Source: Bacteroidales bacterium UBA7258
GTDB lineage: Bacteria; Bacteroidota; Bacteroidia; Bacteroidales; UBA932
Length of the DNA: 58,147 nt
Assembly: GCA_002472565.1 (NCBI GenBank)
Contig: DKSK01000029.1
Coordinates: forward strand, 1 to 58,147
Reading direction: 5' to 3'
This document shows, piece after piece, positions 1-8,334 of this stretch. A program made the translations under genes and the position numbers. The notes under the pieces were generated by a model. The model did not search any database. It saw only the letters and a program-made list of their open reading frames with translations, and was not told the DNA's origin. How positions within the stretch are numbered: the first letter of the stretch is position 1; every line of letters starts with the position of its first letter.

Positions 1-70
1 CTTATTTCAGGACAAGTCAGTGAAGCGAAGCGGAACGGAGTCCCCCCGGCACCCCACACCCCTCCCGACA

Positions 71-110
71 AAAAAAGAGGCCAACTCACTTTTGAGTCAG
101 CCCCTTTTTT
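71..110. terminator. bidirectional hairpin left of the defence-like module
   Basis: An A-run and GAGGCCAACTCA arm face a TGAGTCAGCCCC arm and a T-run, pairing with a few G-U pairs. T-runs exist on both strands, so it can terminate either way. A similar hairpin with the same GTCAGCCYCTTT right arm lies at 3829-3875, on the other side of the module. No gene is seen in bases 1-279. Confidence 0.7.
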
Positions 111-210
111 CCCGCTAGATGTTCGTACGCCCGCAGCCCGGAGGGAAGCATAGTTCGCGGGGAACAGGCCCGGAATCGGGGCCTAATACGCTTTTATGAT
201 GAAAAGGATT

Positions 211-251
211 TTTTAGTAAAAATTATTTTACTAAAATTAATTTTAGTAATT
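211..251 (+). promoter_or_regulatory. three 15-bp-phased near-palindromic operator-like sites
   Basis: TTTTAGTAAAA (211-221), TTTTACTAAAA (226-236) and TTTTAGTAATT (241-251) start exactly 15 bases apart. The first two are perfect inverted copies of each other, and each is itself palindromic apart from its centre base. They sit 29 bases before the ATPase start codon. I infer an operator, perhaps bound by the winged-helix end of the ATPase or by an external repressor; no regulator gene is seen in the module. Confidence 0.65.
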
Positions 252-279
252 TAGCGGAAACTTACAGACAAACTGCATA

Positions 280-1413
280 ATGGAAGAGAATCCCTTTGTA
301 TTCGGAAGATCAGTCGACGGCAATTACTTCACTGACCGAGATGAGGAAACGAAACGGCTGGAGGCCAATCTCACTCATGGCATCAACACCGTCCTGATAT
401 CTCCACGTCGATGGGGCAAGACATCCCTTGTCAAAAAGGTCATAGCTGATAACAAGCGTGATGACATCCGTTATGTCCTGCTTGATATGTTCTTCTGTAA
501 ATCAGAAGGAGACTTCTATCACCTGCTTGCCAATGAGATAATCAAACAGACATCATCCAGATTGGATGAATGGATTGAAGACGGCAAGAGATTTTTGTCC
601 AGTATCATGCCAAAGTTCTCTTTCGGCTCCGATCCATTGAACGACTTCTCCATCTCCTTTGAGTGGAATCCTAAAGATGACACTGACATTGAGATACTGC
701 AACTGCCTGAAAAGATTGCGGAAAAGAAGAATATCCGTATAGTCGTCTGCTTTGACGAGTTTCAGCAGATCGGGACTTTCGATAATCCTTTGAATTTCCA
801 AAAGAAGCTACGGTCCGTCTGGCAGCACCAGCCGAACGTCACCTACTGCATGTTCGGCAGTAAGATGCACATGATGGAGAGTATGTTCAGCGAAGCCTCA
901 TGCCCTCTGTACAAGTTCGGGGACATTTTGTTCCTGAAGAAAATTCCCACGAAGGAATGGGTATCGTTCATTATCAGCAGGTTCACCGCAACAGGCAAGA
1001 CCATCACCGAGGAGCAAGCCGAGAGGATTTGCAATATTACCGATAATCTATCTTCGTATGTCCAACAGATGGCTTGGATTGTCTGGTACAAGGCTAACCC
1101 TATTACAACAGATTCTATGATTGATGAAGCGGTCAAGGACTTATTGGAGCAAAACAAAATCTTTTTCCAGCGTGACGTGGAGTCTCTGACCGGACTGCAA
1201 CTCAATTTCATAGTAGCACTTGCAGACGGTGTGGAGACTGGCTTGACGAAGAACAAAGTCATTAAAAAATACCGTCTGCAGACATCCGCCAACGTACAAG
1301 GAGTCAAGAAAGCGTTAATGTCCAAAGAGTTCATTGATGCTGACGGTGGGCGGATATGCATAAGCGACCCCATTTTCAAGCTATGGATAAATAGAACCAT
1401 TAAGGTTAGATGA
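280..1413 (+). CDS. archaeal-type AAA ATPase (P-loop, winged-helix C-terminus)
   Basis: A 377-residue STAND-like P-loop ATPase of the archaeal ATPase family. The start of the family is visible in an FGR...FTDRDEE N-terminus. A Walker A variant, SPRRWGKTSL, lies at about residues 41-50 and Walker B (VVCFDEFQ) at about 155-162. The last 80 residues look like a winged-helix domain (LTKNKVIKKYRL...). Such proteins usually bind DNA or proteins in an ATP-dependent way, and many sit on mobile or defence loci. It is the first gene of a three-gene plus-strand unit, 20 bases before the methyltransferase, and follows an array of palindromes that could autoregulate it. Base composition is clearly more AT-rich than the rest of the window, which suggests transfer. 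Its precise role in the module is unknown; it could power the nuclease, act as a sensor, or regulate expression. Confidence 0.85.
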   Translation: MEENPFVFGRSVDGNYFTDRDEETKRLEANLTHGINTVLISPRRWGKTSLVKKVIADNKRDDIRYVLLDMFFCKSEGDFYHLLANEIIKQTSSRLDEWIEDGKRFLSSIMPKFSFGSDPLNDFSISFEWNPKDDTDIEILQLPEKIAEKKNIRIVVCFDEFQQIGTFDNPLNFQKKLRSVWQHQPNVTYCMFGSKMHMMESMFSEASCPLYKFGDILFLKKIPTKEWVSFIISRFTATGKTITEEQAERICNITDNLSSYVQQMAWIVWYKANPITTDSMIDEAVKDLLEQNKIFFQRDVESLTGLQLNFIVALADGVETGLTKNKVIKKYRLQTSANVQGVKKALMSKEFIDADGGRICISDPIFKLWINRTIKVR

Positions 1414-1433
1414 TAAACTAATTAACTAAGCAA

Positions 1434-2633
1434 ATGGCAAATACAAACTTAGGCAACGCGAAGACAGCCAAGAACGATGAGTTCTATACACAGCTTGCCG
1501 ACATCAATAAGGAAATGCAGGCTTATCTTGACTATAATCCTGAAGTATTCCGTGACAAGACAATACTCCTGCCATGCGATGATCCAGAGTGGAGCAACTT
1601 CACCAAGTTCTTTGCACTAAACTTTCAGTTGTTCGGCATCAAACGGCTAATCAGCACGAGTTATGCTCCTGATGCCAAAAAAGCTAAATACGGCATAGAG
1701 CCATCACTGTTCCCGGAAGAGGAACACGATCCGAAATTCGACCCTTCAAAATGGCAGACAAGAGGGAAAATATTCATTCTCGACAGGGACGGCAACGGTG
1801 ACAACCGCATAGACATTGACGACCTGCAATGGGATTATTTAAATGGAGACGGAGATTTTCGCAGCAAAGAAGTTACACAGTTGCGCAACGAGGCCGACTT
1901 CATCATCACCAATCCACCGTTTTCCCTCTTCCGCGAGTTCCTCAAATGGATCATGGACGGTGGCAAACAGTTCTCTGTCATCGGCAACATGAACGCAATA
2001 ACCTACAAAGAGGTGTTCCCTCTCATCAAAAACAACAGGGTTTGGTTAGGTGGAACTGGCTTTGTTTCAGATATGGTCTTTGCAGTCCCAGAAGGAGCCA
2101 AAATAAAAGATAGTGATAGACAAAAAGCTGCCAGATTGGGTTATATTGGAAACTACACGAGACTTGGCAATTCGTGTTGGTACACTAATATCGAGCATGG
2201 GAAACGGCATCAACCACTATCACTCATGACTATGGCCGACAATATCAAATTTAGCCGTCATAATGATATAAGGGGAAAGGAGTATCAGAAATATGATAAC
2301 TACGATGCCATAGAAGTGCCTTATACTGATGCCATACCATCAGATTATGACGGCATAATGGGCGTGCCTATCTCGTTCCTCGACAAGTATTGTCCGGAAC
2401 AGTTTAATATAACTGGTATTACAAAGACTTGGTTTGGCGGTGCATGCAAGACTTATCCTGAGCAAACGCAAATAAGCAAAGACGGCAAGGAAAGTACAGT
2501 AACGAAACTTAACGATGGTGCGACCTTGGTTCTTGACACCCCTCCAGAGAATGAGACTTACTATAAGGTTGATGGAAAGCTCTACTCACAAGTTTATGCA
2601 CGCATCCTCATTCAGAAGATCACAACGTCCTAA
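1434..2633 (+). CDS. EcoRI-family adenine-specific DNA methyltransferase
   Basis: A 399-residue N6-adenine methyltransferase of the EcoRI methylase family. The catalytic NPPF motif, in the context DFIITNPPFSLF, is at residues 160-163. The upstream LPCDDPEWSNF segment (46-56) matches the family's cofactor and dimer region. Family knowledge says these enzymes methylate an adenine in a short palindrome, GAATTC for M.EcoRI; the site here is not predictable from sequence. The gene lies 20 bases after the ATPase and 24 bases before a DUF262/HNH nuclease, so it is the likely protective half of a restriction-modification pair. No EcoRI-type endonuclease is present, so the HNH protein is the only candidate cutter. 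An acidic DGNGDNRIDIDD stretch at about 119-130 resembles a calcium-binding loop, perhaps by chance. Confidence 0.9.
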   Translation: MANTNLGNAKTAKNDEFYTQLADINKEMQAYLDYNPEVFRDKTILLPCDDPEWSNFTKFFALNFQLFGIKRLISTSYAPDAKKAKYGIEPSLFPEEEHDPKFDPSKWQTRGKIFILDRDGNGDNRIDIDDLQWDYLNGDGDFRSKEVTQLRNEADFIITNPPFSLFREFLKWIMDGGKQFSVIGNMNAITYKEVFPLIKNNRVWLGGTGFVSDMVFAVPEGAKIKDSDRQKAARLGYIGNYTRLGNSCWYTNIEHGKRHQPLSLMTMADNIKFSRHNDIRGKEYQKYDNYDAIEVPYTDAIPSDYDGIMGVPISFLDKYCPEQFNITGITKTWFGGACKTYPEQTQISKDGKESTVTKLNDGATLVLDTPPENETYYKVDGKLYSQVYARILIQKITTS

Positions 2634-2657
2634 TCACGGGGCAAGAAAACAATAATT

Positions 2658-3818
2658 ATGAATACTACACTACGTACCGACATAACAATTGGTGACCTAT
2701 GTAAGGGGTTCCAGTACAACGAAAATGAGGGTAAAGGGTTATTCGGAATGAACGGTAAGCTCATCATCCAACCCGAATATCAACGTAACTACATCTACAA
2801 CGACGGCAAGAAGGACGTTGCCGTGGTACAGTCCGTGCTCCGGGGGTTCCCTCTCGGACTGATATATTTCACACTGCGTGACGATGGAATGTATGAGGTT
2901 CTTGACGGCCAGCAGCGGATCACCTCTTTAGGGAGGTTTTTCACCAATAAACTCCCTATTGTCTATGACGGTAGGGAACAAAACTACAACTCCCTCGATG
3001 AGGACTTGAAGCAGAAGTTCTCCAAGACACCACTTACCATTTATATCTGTCAAGGCACAGAGAAGGAAATTAAGGACTGGTTCCAGATTATCAACATCGG
3101 TGGCGTGCGTCTCAACGACCAGGAAATGCGCAATGCCATTTATTCTGGTCCATTTGTCACAGCACTGAAAGCACTATACTCAAACTCCACCAACCCTTTG
3201 CAACAGAAGTGGGGATCCTACATCAAGGGAGACCCAAAACGCCAGGAAGTTTTGGAGACAGCATTGGAGTGGGTGAGTCGTGGAAATATAGACGGCTACA
3301 TGGCAGAACACAGAAAAGACACAGACATACATCCCGTAACCAACTACTTCGATAGCGTAATAGATTGGGTGAGCAGTGTGTTCCCCACATTGTATTCAGA
3401 GCAGTGTGGTCTGGAATGGGGCGACCTCTACGAGCGCTTCCACAACACGCCCTACAATCCTGACAAGATGGATGCTGATGTAGCCAGACTAATGGCTGAT
3501 GAGTTTGTAACCAACAAGAAAGGTATCTTTGAATACCTGCTTGGCGGAAGTTCTGACACAACGCTGCTCAACATCCGCCTCTTTGACAATCACACCATCA
3601 AGACCGTATATGAACGGCAGACACAAGAGGCAAAGACAAAAGGAGTCTCTAACTGTCCGCTGTGCGCAATATCCGGCGGGCCAAACAAGAACCGAATCTA
3701 CAAACTTGCCGAAATGGACGCAGACCATGTAACGGCATGGAGTGAGGGTGGTGCCACCGACATCAGCAACTGCCAGATGCTCTGCAAGACGCATAACAGG
3801 GCTAAAGGGAACCGATAG
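2658..3818 (+). CDS. DUF262 (GmrSD-like) protein with C-terminal HNH nuclease
   Basis: A 386-residue protein with two recognisable parts. The N-terminal DUF262/ParB-like domain shows QPEYQRNY (38-45) and VLDGQQRITSL (81-91), the DGQQR signature that in GmrSD, SspE and BrxU relatives binds or hydrolyses nucleotide. The C-terminal HNH nuclease has a CPLC zinc knuckle (333-336), the MDADHVTAWSEGG active-site strand (D356, H357), N371 in the helix, and C376/H379 completing the zinc site. GmrSD-type proteins often target modified DNA. Paired with a methyltransferase this one could instead cut unmethylated sites, or use ATPase input. It is the last gene of the module; a hairpin terminator follows within 15 bases. 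Confidence 0.88.
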   Translation: MNTTLRTDITIGDLCKGFQYNENEGKGLFGMNGKLIIQPEYQRNYIYNDGKKDVAVVQSVLRGFPLGLIYFTLRDDGMYEVLDGQQRITSLGRFFTNKLPIVYDGREQNYNSLDEDLKQKFSKTPLTIYICQGTEKEIKDWFQIINIGGVRLNDQEMRNAIYSGPFVTALKALYSNSTNPLQQKWGSYIKGDPKRQEVLETALEWVSRGNIDGYMAEHRKDTDIHPVTNYFDSVIDWVSSVFPTLYSEQCGLEWGDLYERFHNTPYNPDKMDADVARLMADEFVTNKKGIFEYLLGGSSDTTLLNIRLFDNHTIKTVYERQTQEAKTKGVSNCPLCAISGGPNKNRIYKLAEMDADHVTAWSEGGATDISNCQMLCKTHNRAKGNR

Positions 3819-3828
3819 AACTCATGCG

Positions 3829-3875
3829 AAAAAGAGACTGGCCTAAGTCATCTGGACTTTTGGTCAGCCTCTTTA
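3829..3875. terminator. bidirectional hairpin between the module and the PorV-like gene
   Basis: AAAAAGAGACTGGCC pairs with GGTCAGCCTCTTT, and an inner AAGTC/GACTT stem extends it. It lies between convergent genes (DUF262/HNH and the PorV-like barrel) and resembles the hairpin at 71-110. Confidence 0.75.
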
Positions 3876-3916
3876 ACTCTCCGGACGCCGCCGGAGGAAG
3901 AGATCTTACAAACCTT

Positions 3917-4855
3917 CTAGAAGGAGATACCGAGCCCGAGAGTCAGCCCTCCTCCGATATCGTCATTGGCAGTCAGATAAGCGAAGTCGAGACGCACGCC
4001 CTTGAACTTCGCACCTAAGCCGACGGTGGCGAAAGACGGGAGAACAGCCTTGTCAGCCCCGTAGTGATAACCGGCGCGGAGGAAGAGCATGTCCTTCCAT
4101 CCGTACTCGGCTCCGAAGGCTGCTGTGAAATTGCCGCTGAGAAAATAATCGAGGTCGAGGTCGGCTTCAAGTCCATGGTCCTCTGAGAAGACCTTGCGCC
4201 AGGAAGCAGCGGCCACAACCGAAGAAGGGATATCATAGGAATCCCCGTCCTCTGAATCAACCGAACCGCCGATGTTCTTCACGCCGAGGGCGGCAGTGAA
4301 ATCAGAGAATTTGCCCATGGCCATGACATCCAATCCGAAAGTGGAGCAATCCACTCCTTCGGCGAGCTTCTGGCTGAGATACCTGAAATTGGCCCCTACG
4401 GAGAATTTCTTAGCGAAACGCCAGCCGAGGCCTCCGCCAAGCATCATATTGCTCGGAGTGAAGGAATCAAGCTCGTTCCCTGAATCATCAACTCCGGTGA
4501 AAGATTTACCTCCGTCACGAGCAAAGCCGAGAGTAGCGCCGAACTTATCGCTGAACTTAAAGGAAAGACCGAGAGAAAGGTCGGTAGTCTTAGCCTCGAG
4601 ATCCGGGGCCCAGCTCTGGAAAGAGAAGGCCGCGTCGAAATTCTTAGAGGACATAGGAACGGAAGCGGCGTTGCCGAAAGCGGCCCAGGCCACATTATTG
4701 TCCGAAGCCGTCCCGGCGAAGCCTTTGGCGGCTGAGACAGGGTCCCTTACAACTCTTGAGAAGCCCATGGCCTCCTCTCCTCCGTCGGTCTGTGCGGCGG
4801 CCACCAGGCAAGGGAGCACAAGCGCCATTGCCGAAAATATGATTGTCTTTTTCAT
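3917..4855 (-). CDS. PorV/PorQ-like outer-membrane beta-barrel protein
   Basis: A 312-residue protein with a cleavable signal peptide (LVLPCLVAAAQ). It has alternating amphipathic strands rich in glycine and aromatics and ends in phenylalanine, as outer-membrane barrels do. Segments such as GGGLGWRFAKKFSVGANFRYLSQ are typical of the PorV/PorQ (FadL-like) group. In the type IX system PorV shuttles cargo with C-terminal sorting domains to the attachment complex. This protein is shorter than classical PorV, so it is a relative rather than a proven shuttle. It begins one base after the stop of a subtilase that carries a T9SS sorting tail, so the two are surely co-transcribed; dedicated handling of that cargo is my inference. 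Confidence 0.7.
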   Translation of the reverse strand: MKKTIIFSAMALVLPCLVAAAQTDGGEEAMGFSRVVRDPVSAAKGFAGTASDNNVAWAAFGNAASVPMSSKNFDAAFSFQSWAPDLEAKTTDLSLGLSFKFSDKFGATLGFARDGGKSFTGVDDSGNELDSFTPSNMMLGGGLGWRFAKKFSVGANFRYLSQKLAEGVDCSTFGLDVMAMGKFSDFTAALGVKNIGGSVDSEDGDSYDIPSSVVAAASWRKVFSEDHGLEADLDLDYFLSGNFTAAFGAEYGWKDMLFLRAGYHYGADKAVLPSFATVGLGAKFKGVRLDFAYLTANDDIGGGLTLGLGISF

Positions 4856-4856
4856 T

Positions 4857-7505
4857 TTATCTCTTCACTATTGTCTGGGAATATTCAACTGAGCCGTACT
4901 TCACGGTGAGATTGTAAGTACCCGGAGCGCAACCCTTCATGTCAATCTGGAGAGGGTCGAAAGCGCTGAAAGTCCTGGTCTGGTCAAAGACCACGGAGCC
5001 GGTTGAGGAAACAAGCTTGACATGAGTCTCGGTCTCCTCAAGACCCGTACGCACATTGAGGACGGTGGAAACAGGATTAGGGTAGGCGTCAACCTCCTTA
5101 TCAGAACTTCTGACGAGTACGCGGAAAGAGCTGGTCTGGGTAGCGCCCAAGGCATCAGTAGCCGTTATCGTGACAGTGGCTCCGCCATAAGCGAGAGTAG
5201 TGAAATAAAGCGTTCCGCCATCCTGATTCATGTGAAGGACTTTGCGGTTGGAGATGTCGGCAGTGTAGATAAGGGTCTCTCCGTCAGGGTCGGAAATATA
5301 GTCGGCTCCGTTGATATTGATCTTGTCACCTACTTTTGTAGAGATGATGTCGCTGAAATCCTTGATCTTACGAGGCGCCTGATTCTCCTGGATGGTGTAT
5401 GGAACGGAAACCGTCGTGGCGGCTCCGTAAGCGTCACGGGCAGTGATTGCCGCCTTGAAAGAACCGGCGGCCTTGGCACCGGTGATCACGATGTGGTAGA
5501 CGCCGTTCACAGGCTGGCCCAGCTCTGCGGCGGCGGAGCCTCCCTCCATCGAGACAGTCACCGCATGACCGTCAGGATCGGAAACAGTGAATGGAACATA
5601 GATGGTCTCAAAGGCATGGATAGTGGTATTGACGCTGCCGTCCACCGTGATTACTGGCGGATTATTCGCCAAAGTCTTCACCTGCTTCAGCTCGGAAATG
5701 GACGAGAAGTTGTGGCTATAGTCATAGGCGGCTACAGACACATAGTAGTCGGCATTGAAATCAAGTCCGGAAAGCGTGCCTGTCATGGTCTGGCCTGCGG
5801 CCACATCAGAAGGAGTCTCCACGAGGGCGTATGAAACATCCGAGCCCGGATTCCTGAGATCTACATTCTTAAGGGCATTCTGGTCCTTGGAAGCCAGAAG
5901 CAGGAAGCCATAAGCCTTACGTCCCTTCGGAGTAGAGGTCACGGCCCAGGAATAGTTCAGATTGTTGGACTGAGCGGCCACGGAATAAGACTTCACGGCG
6001 GCCGGAACGTCATCGCTTCCGTAGGTCATGGCGCCGAGGGCGTCGACAAGCGGACCTACCTGGGCAGAGGAGGAAACCTTGGTGGTATTGGCACCCTTGA
6101 GAATCTTGTCCATGAGCATCTCGTTGGTGAAGCCCGGGCCGCCATAGTAGGAAAGCACGAGGGCGGCTACGCCGGAGACGTGAGGGCAGGCCTGGGAGGT
6201 TCCGTTCATCCTTCCGTATTTGCTGTTGGCATAGCAGCTGAGAATGTCGACACCAGGAGCGCAGATATCCACCCAACTTCCGTAATTAGAGAAGGACGCT
6301 CTGCTGCCTGAGCCGCTGATGGCTCCGACCGCATAGACCTTTTCATAGCTTCCCGGAAGGCCGTACTGGATTCCATCGTTGCCTGCGGCGAAGAAGACGA
6401 CTCCTCCCTTCATAGGAGAGTCAGCCTTCTGCTTGCCGTCGGCGTCACAGCCCGCATTGGCCACGAAATAGTCGATGGCCGTCTTAAGGGAGGCGGAAAT
6501 AGTGGCATTCTTTATGACATTGAGCTCCTCTGGGCTGATAACTCCGTCATCATTGGTGTCAGCGATATAGCCCCAGCTATTCTGCGAAATTACGGCCCCG
6601 TTGTCCGCCGCATAGGTAAAGGCCTCAGGCTCTCCGCCGGAAACCTCCTTGTTCTTGGAGTTAAGGGCGAAAATCTGGAGAGACATCATCTTGACTCCGG
6701 AGACCTTGTCTGCGGCATTTCCTCCGGCCACGCCGGCTACTCCTATGCCGTTGTTGTTGACGGCGCCTACGATTCCGGCCACATGGCTGCCATGATCACC
6801 GGAAACCGAGAGGGTATAAGACGAAGCATAGCAGTTGCGGCTGCCTCCGGCGCGGGCCGGGAGCATGTTAGGAGAAAGGTCAGGATGAGAGAGGTCGGCA
6901 GCCTCATCATTGACAGCCACGATAACTTTGGAGCTGCCGGTAGTATAATTATCCCATACGTCCTTGACATTGATGTCTATGCCGGCCTTGTAGCCGCCTC
7001 CCTGAGAGCCGTCATTGATCATGCCCCACTGGTAGGTGAGGTTAGGATCGTTGAAAGCAGTGGAAGCGACGGCGGGCATATCCTCGACGAGATCGATGCC
7101 GTCGATGCTCTCGAGCTCGAGCCCAGCCTTGGTGAGAGGCTTGCTCTCGTCAAAATAGACATAGTACCAATTGTCGAGGCCCCAGCGCTTGTGGCGTTCT
7201 GCGAATTCCTCATTAGTAAGCGGGAAGACCTTGCGGAAGCCTGTTACGCCGAGTTCATCTACGGCGGAATTCAGGCCCATGGACTTGGTCATGACCTTTC
7301 CTTCGTCAAGGTCGGAGGATATGCGGGCGGCCATCTCGTCGGAAAGACGGACAACCTTCACTCCGGATATGCTAAGCAGACCAGCTTCGCTGACTTCGGT
7401 GGCCTGAACGCTGTCATCAGCGACAGGTTCCACCGTCTCCGGTTCTTCTTTCGAACAGGCTGCGAGAGCCAGCAGAGAAAGAAGGATAAGACTGTTTTTT
7501 TTCAT
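4857..7505 (-). CDS. S8 subtilisin-like serine protease with lipobox and T9SS type A tail
   Basis: An 882-residue surface protease. A lipoprotein signal ends LALAAC (C17), followed by acidic residues (SKEEPE) as in Bacteroidetes surface-export signals. A propeptide-like region spans about 45-150. The catalytic domain shows D200, H238 (DHGSHVAG), oxyanion N376 (AAGND) and S437 (GTSQACPHVSG). An EF-hand-like loop, DTNDDGVISPEEL, sits at 316-328. After it come a fibronectin/cadherin-like region (about 500-800) and a C-terminal YPNP...GTYNLTV domain (about 805-882) of the T9SS type A sorting family. A lipobox plus a T9SS tail is unusual. It lies between an unknown secreted protein and the PorV-like barrel, downstream of SusCD, and probably supplies peptides for import. 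Confidence 0.88.
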   Translation of the reverse strand: MKKNSLILLSLLALAACSKEEPETVEPVADDSVQATEVSEAGLLSISGVKVVRLSDEMAARISSDLDEGKVMTKSMGLNSAVDELGVTGFRKVFPLTNEEFAERHKRWGLDNWYYVYFDESKPLTKAGLELESIDGIDLVEDMPAVASTAFNDPNLTYQWGMINDGSQGGGYKAGIDINVKDVWDNYTTGSSKVIVAVNDEAADLSHPDLSPNMLPARAGGSRNCYASSYTLSVSGDHGSHVAGIVGAVNNNGIGVAGVAGGNAADKVSGVKMMSLQIFALNSKNKEVSGGEPEAFTYAADNGAVISQNSWGYIADTNDDGVISPEELNVIKNATISASLKTAIDYFVANAGCDADGKQKADSPMKGGVVFFAAGNDGIQYGLPGSYEKVYAVGAISGSGSRASFSNYGSWVDICAPGVDILSCYANSKYGRMNGTSQACPHVSGVAALVLSYYGGPGFTNEMLMDKILKGANTTKVSSSAQVGPLVDALGAMTYGSDDVPAAVKSYSVAAQSNNLNYSWAVTSTPKGRKAYGFLLLASKDQNALKNVDLRNPGSDVSYALVETPSDVAAGQTMTGTLSGLDFNADYYVSVAAYDYSHNFSSISELKQVKTLANNPPVITVDGSVNTTIHAFETIYVPFTVSDPDGHAVTVSMEGGSAAAELGQPVNGVYHIVITGAKAAGSFKAAITARDAYGAATTVSVPYTIQENQAPRKIKDFSDIISTKVGDKININGADYISDPDGETLIYTADISNRKVLHMNQDGGTLYFTTLAYGGATVTITATDALGATQTSSFRVLVRSSDKEVDAYPNPVSTVLNVRTGLEETETHVKLVSSTGSVVFDQTRTFSAFDPLQIDMKGCAPGTYNLTVKYGSVEYSQTIVKR

Positions 7506-7532
7506 TTCGATATAATATTGTGAATATATATG

Positions 7533-8225
7533 TCAAAGCTCTCCGGCTAGGAAATCGCCGGCGGCAAGGGCCGACTGAGGGTCCTTCCACTTAATTTTGT
7601 GTTCTTTGAGAAAGGTCTTGGCGGCCTCCTTGTCAATTCCCGGGACGGAGTTGAAATCCTTGGAATTACATAAGACCTTATAGCCTTTGGCTACGATAAA
7701 ATTCTTCTTGATGAGAGTGAGCATCTTCCCGTTGGTCTTGTTGCTGAGAAGTTCCATATGGTTGATGTTCGTGCTCGAATTAGTGGCCCCTATGCCTTCC
7801 AGAGAACTCAGAGCCATGGTGCTGAGAGTATTGGAAGAAGAGCCATAGGCTCCTCCCGTGGCGTTGAGCGCGGCCATGTCAATTTCCATGGACTCCACGA
7901 CGGCTGATTTGTCAGACTTGGCAAGGACCTTGAGAAACTCCCCGTTCACATTGAGATAGACATCCTTACCGATCTTGACTGAAAGGATGTCGCTGGAAGC
8001 GGCTTCCTTGACGAAGTCGCCGTCTATGAAATGGAGCTTGTTGCCCACAAGACATATATTGTAAAGGCCATTTCTTGTCCTTGCCGGATTGAGCTGTGCC
8101 GTGCCCTGCACGAATTCAGGGTAGGAATATGGCCAGGTAGTGGTCGGAACGTAGTCGCCCGCCTGCGCAAAACAGAGGGAAAAAGAAGAAATCACGGCGG
8201 CCAGAATGGCTATAAAGGTTTTCAT
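7533..8225 (-). CDS. secreted protein of unknown function
   Basis: A 230-residue protein with a clear signal peptide (SSFSLCFAQ) and no lipobox. I do not recognise the family. The mature part starts with a YPEFVQGTAQL segment and strand-like turns (NICLVGNKLHFIDGDFV), followed by a Ser/Thr/Asn-rich middle (GGAYGSSSNTLSTMALSS). The tail NFIVAKGYKVL... could be a small globular end. It begins a transcription unit: a perfect -7 box lies 33 bases upstream and a terminator-like hairpin just before that. The subtilase starts 27 bases after it, so it may be a chaperone, inhibitor or partner of that protease; this is position-based inference only. Confidence 0.75.
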   Translation of the reverse strand: MKTFIAILAAVISSFSLCFAQAGDYVPTTTWPYSYPEFVQGTAQLNPARTRNGLYNICLVGNKLHFIDGDFVKEAASSDILSVKIGKDVYLNVNGEFLKVLAKSDKSAVVESMEIDMAALNATGGAYGSSSNTLSTMALSSLEGIGATNSSTNINHMELLSNKTNGKMLTLIKKNFIVAKGYKVLCNSKDFNSVPGIDKEAAKTFLKEHKIKWKDPQSALAAGDFLAGEL

Positions 8226-8257
8226 GACTAGACTTATCTAAGATTAGCAAAAATATG

Positions 8258-8265
8258 CAAATTTA
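8258..8265 (-). promoter_or_regulatory. -7 promoter box for the secreted protein/subtilase/PorV unit
   Basis: On the minus strand this reads TAAATTTG, a perfect match to the Bacteroidetes -7 consensus TAnnTTTG, 33 bases before the start codon at 8225. No good -33 TTTG is seen at normal spacing because the terminator hairpin occupies that place. Confidence 0.55.
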
Positions 8266-8274
8266 TCTTAAGAA

Positions 8275-8309
8275 CAAAGAGCGGACGAGTCCGAAAAAGA
8301 CCCGTCCGC
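8275..8309 (-). terminator. terminator-like hairpin inside the SusCD locus
   Basis: On the minus strand GCGGACGGGTC pairs with GGACTCGTCCGC around a T-rich loop and is followed by TCTTTGTTC. It separates the SusCD/lipoprotein genes from the protease part. Confidence 0.55.
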
Positions 8310-8334
8310 AATTTGAAGGGATATAAATATCTTT

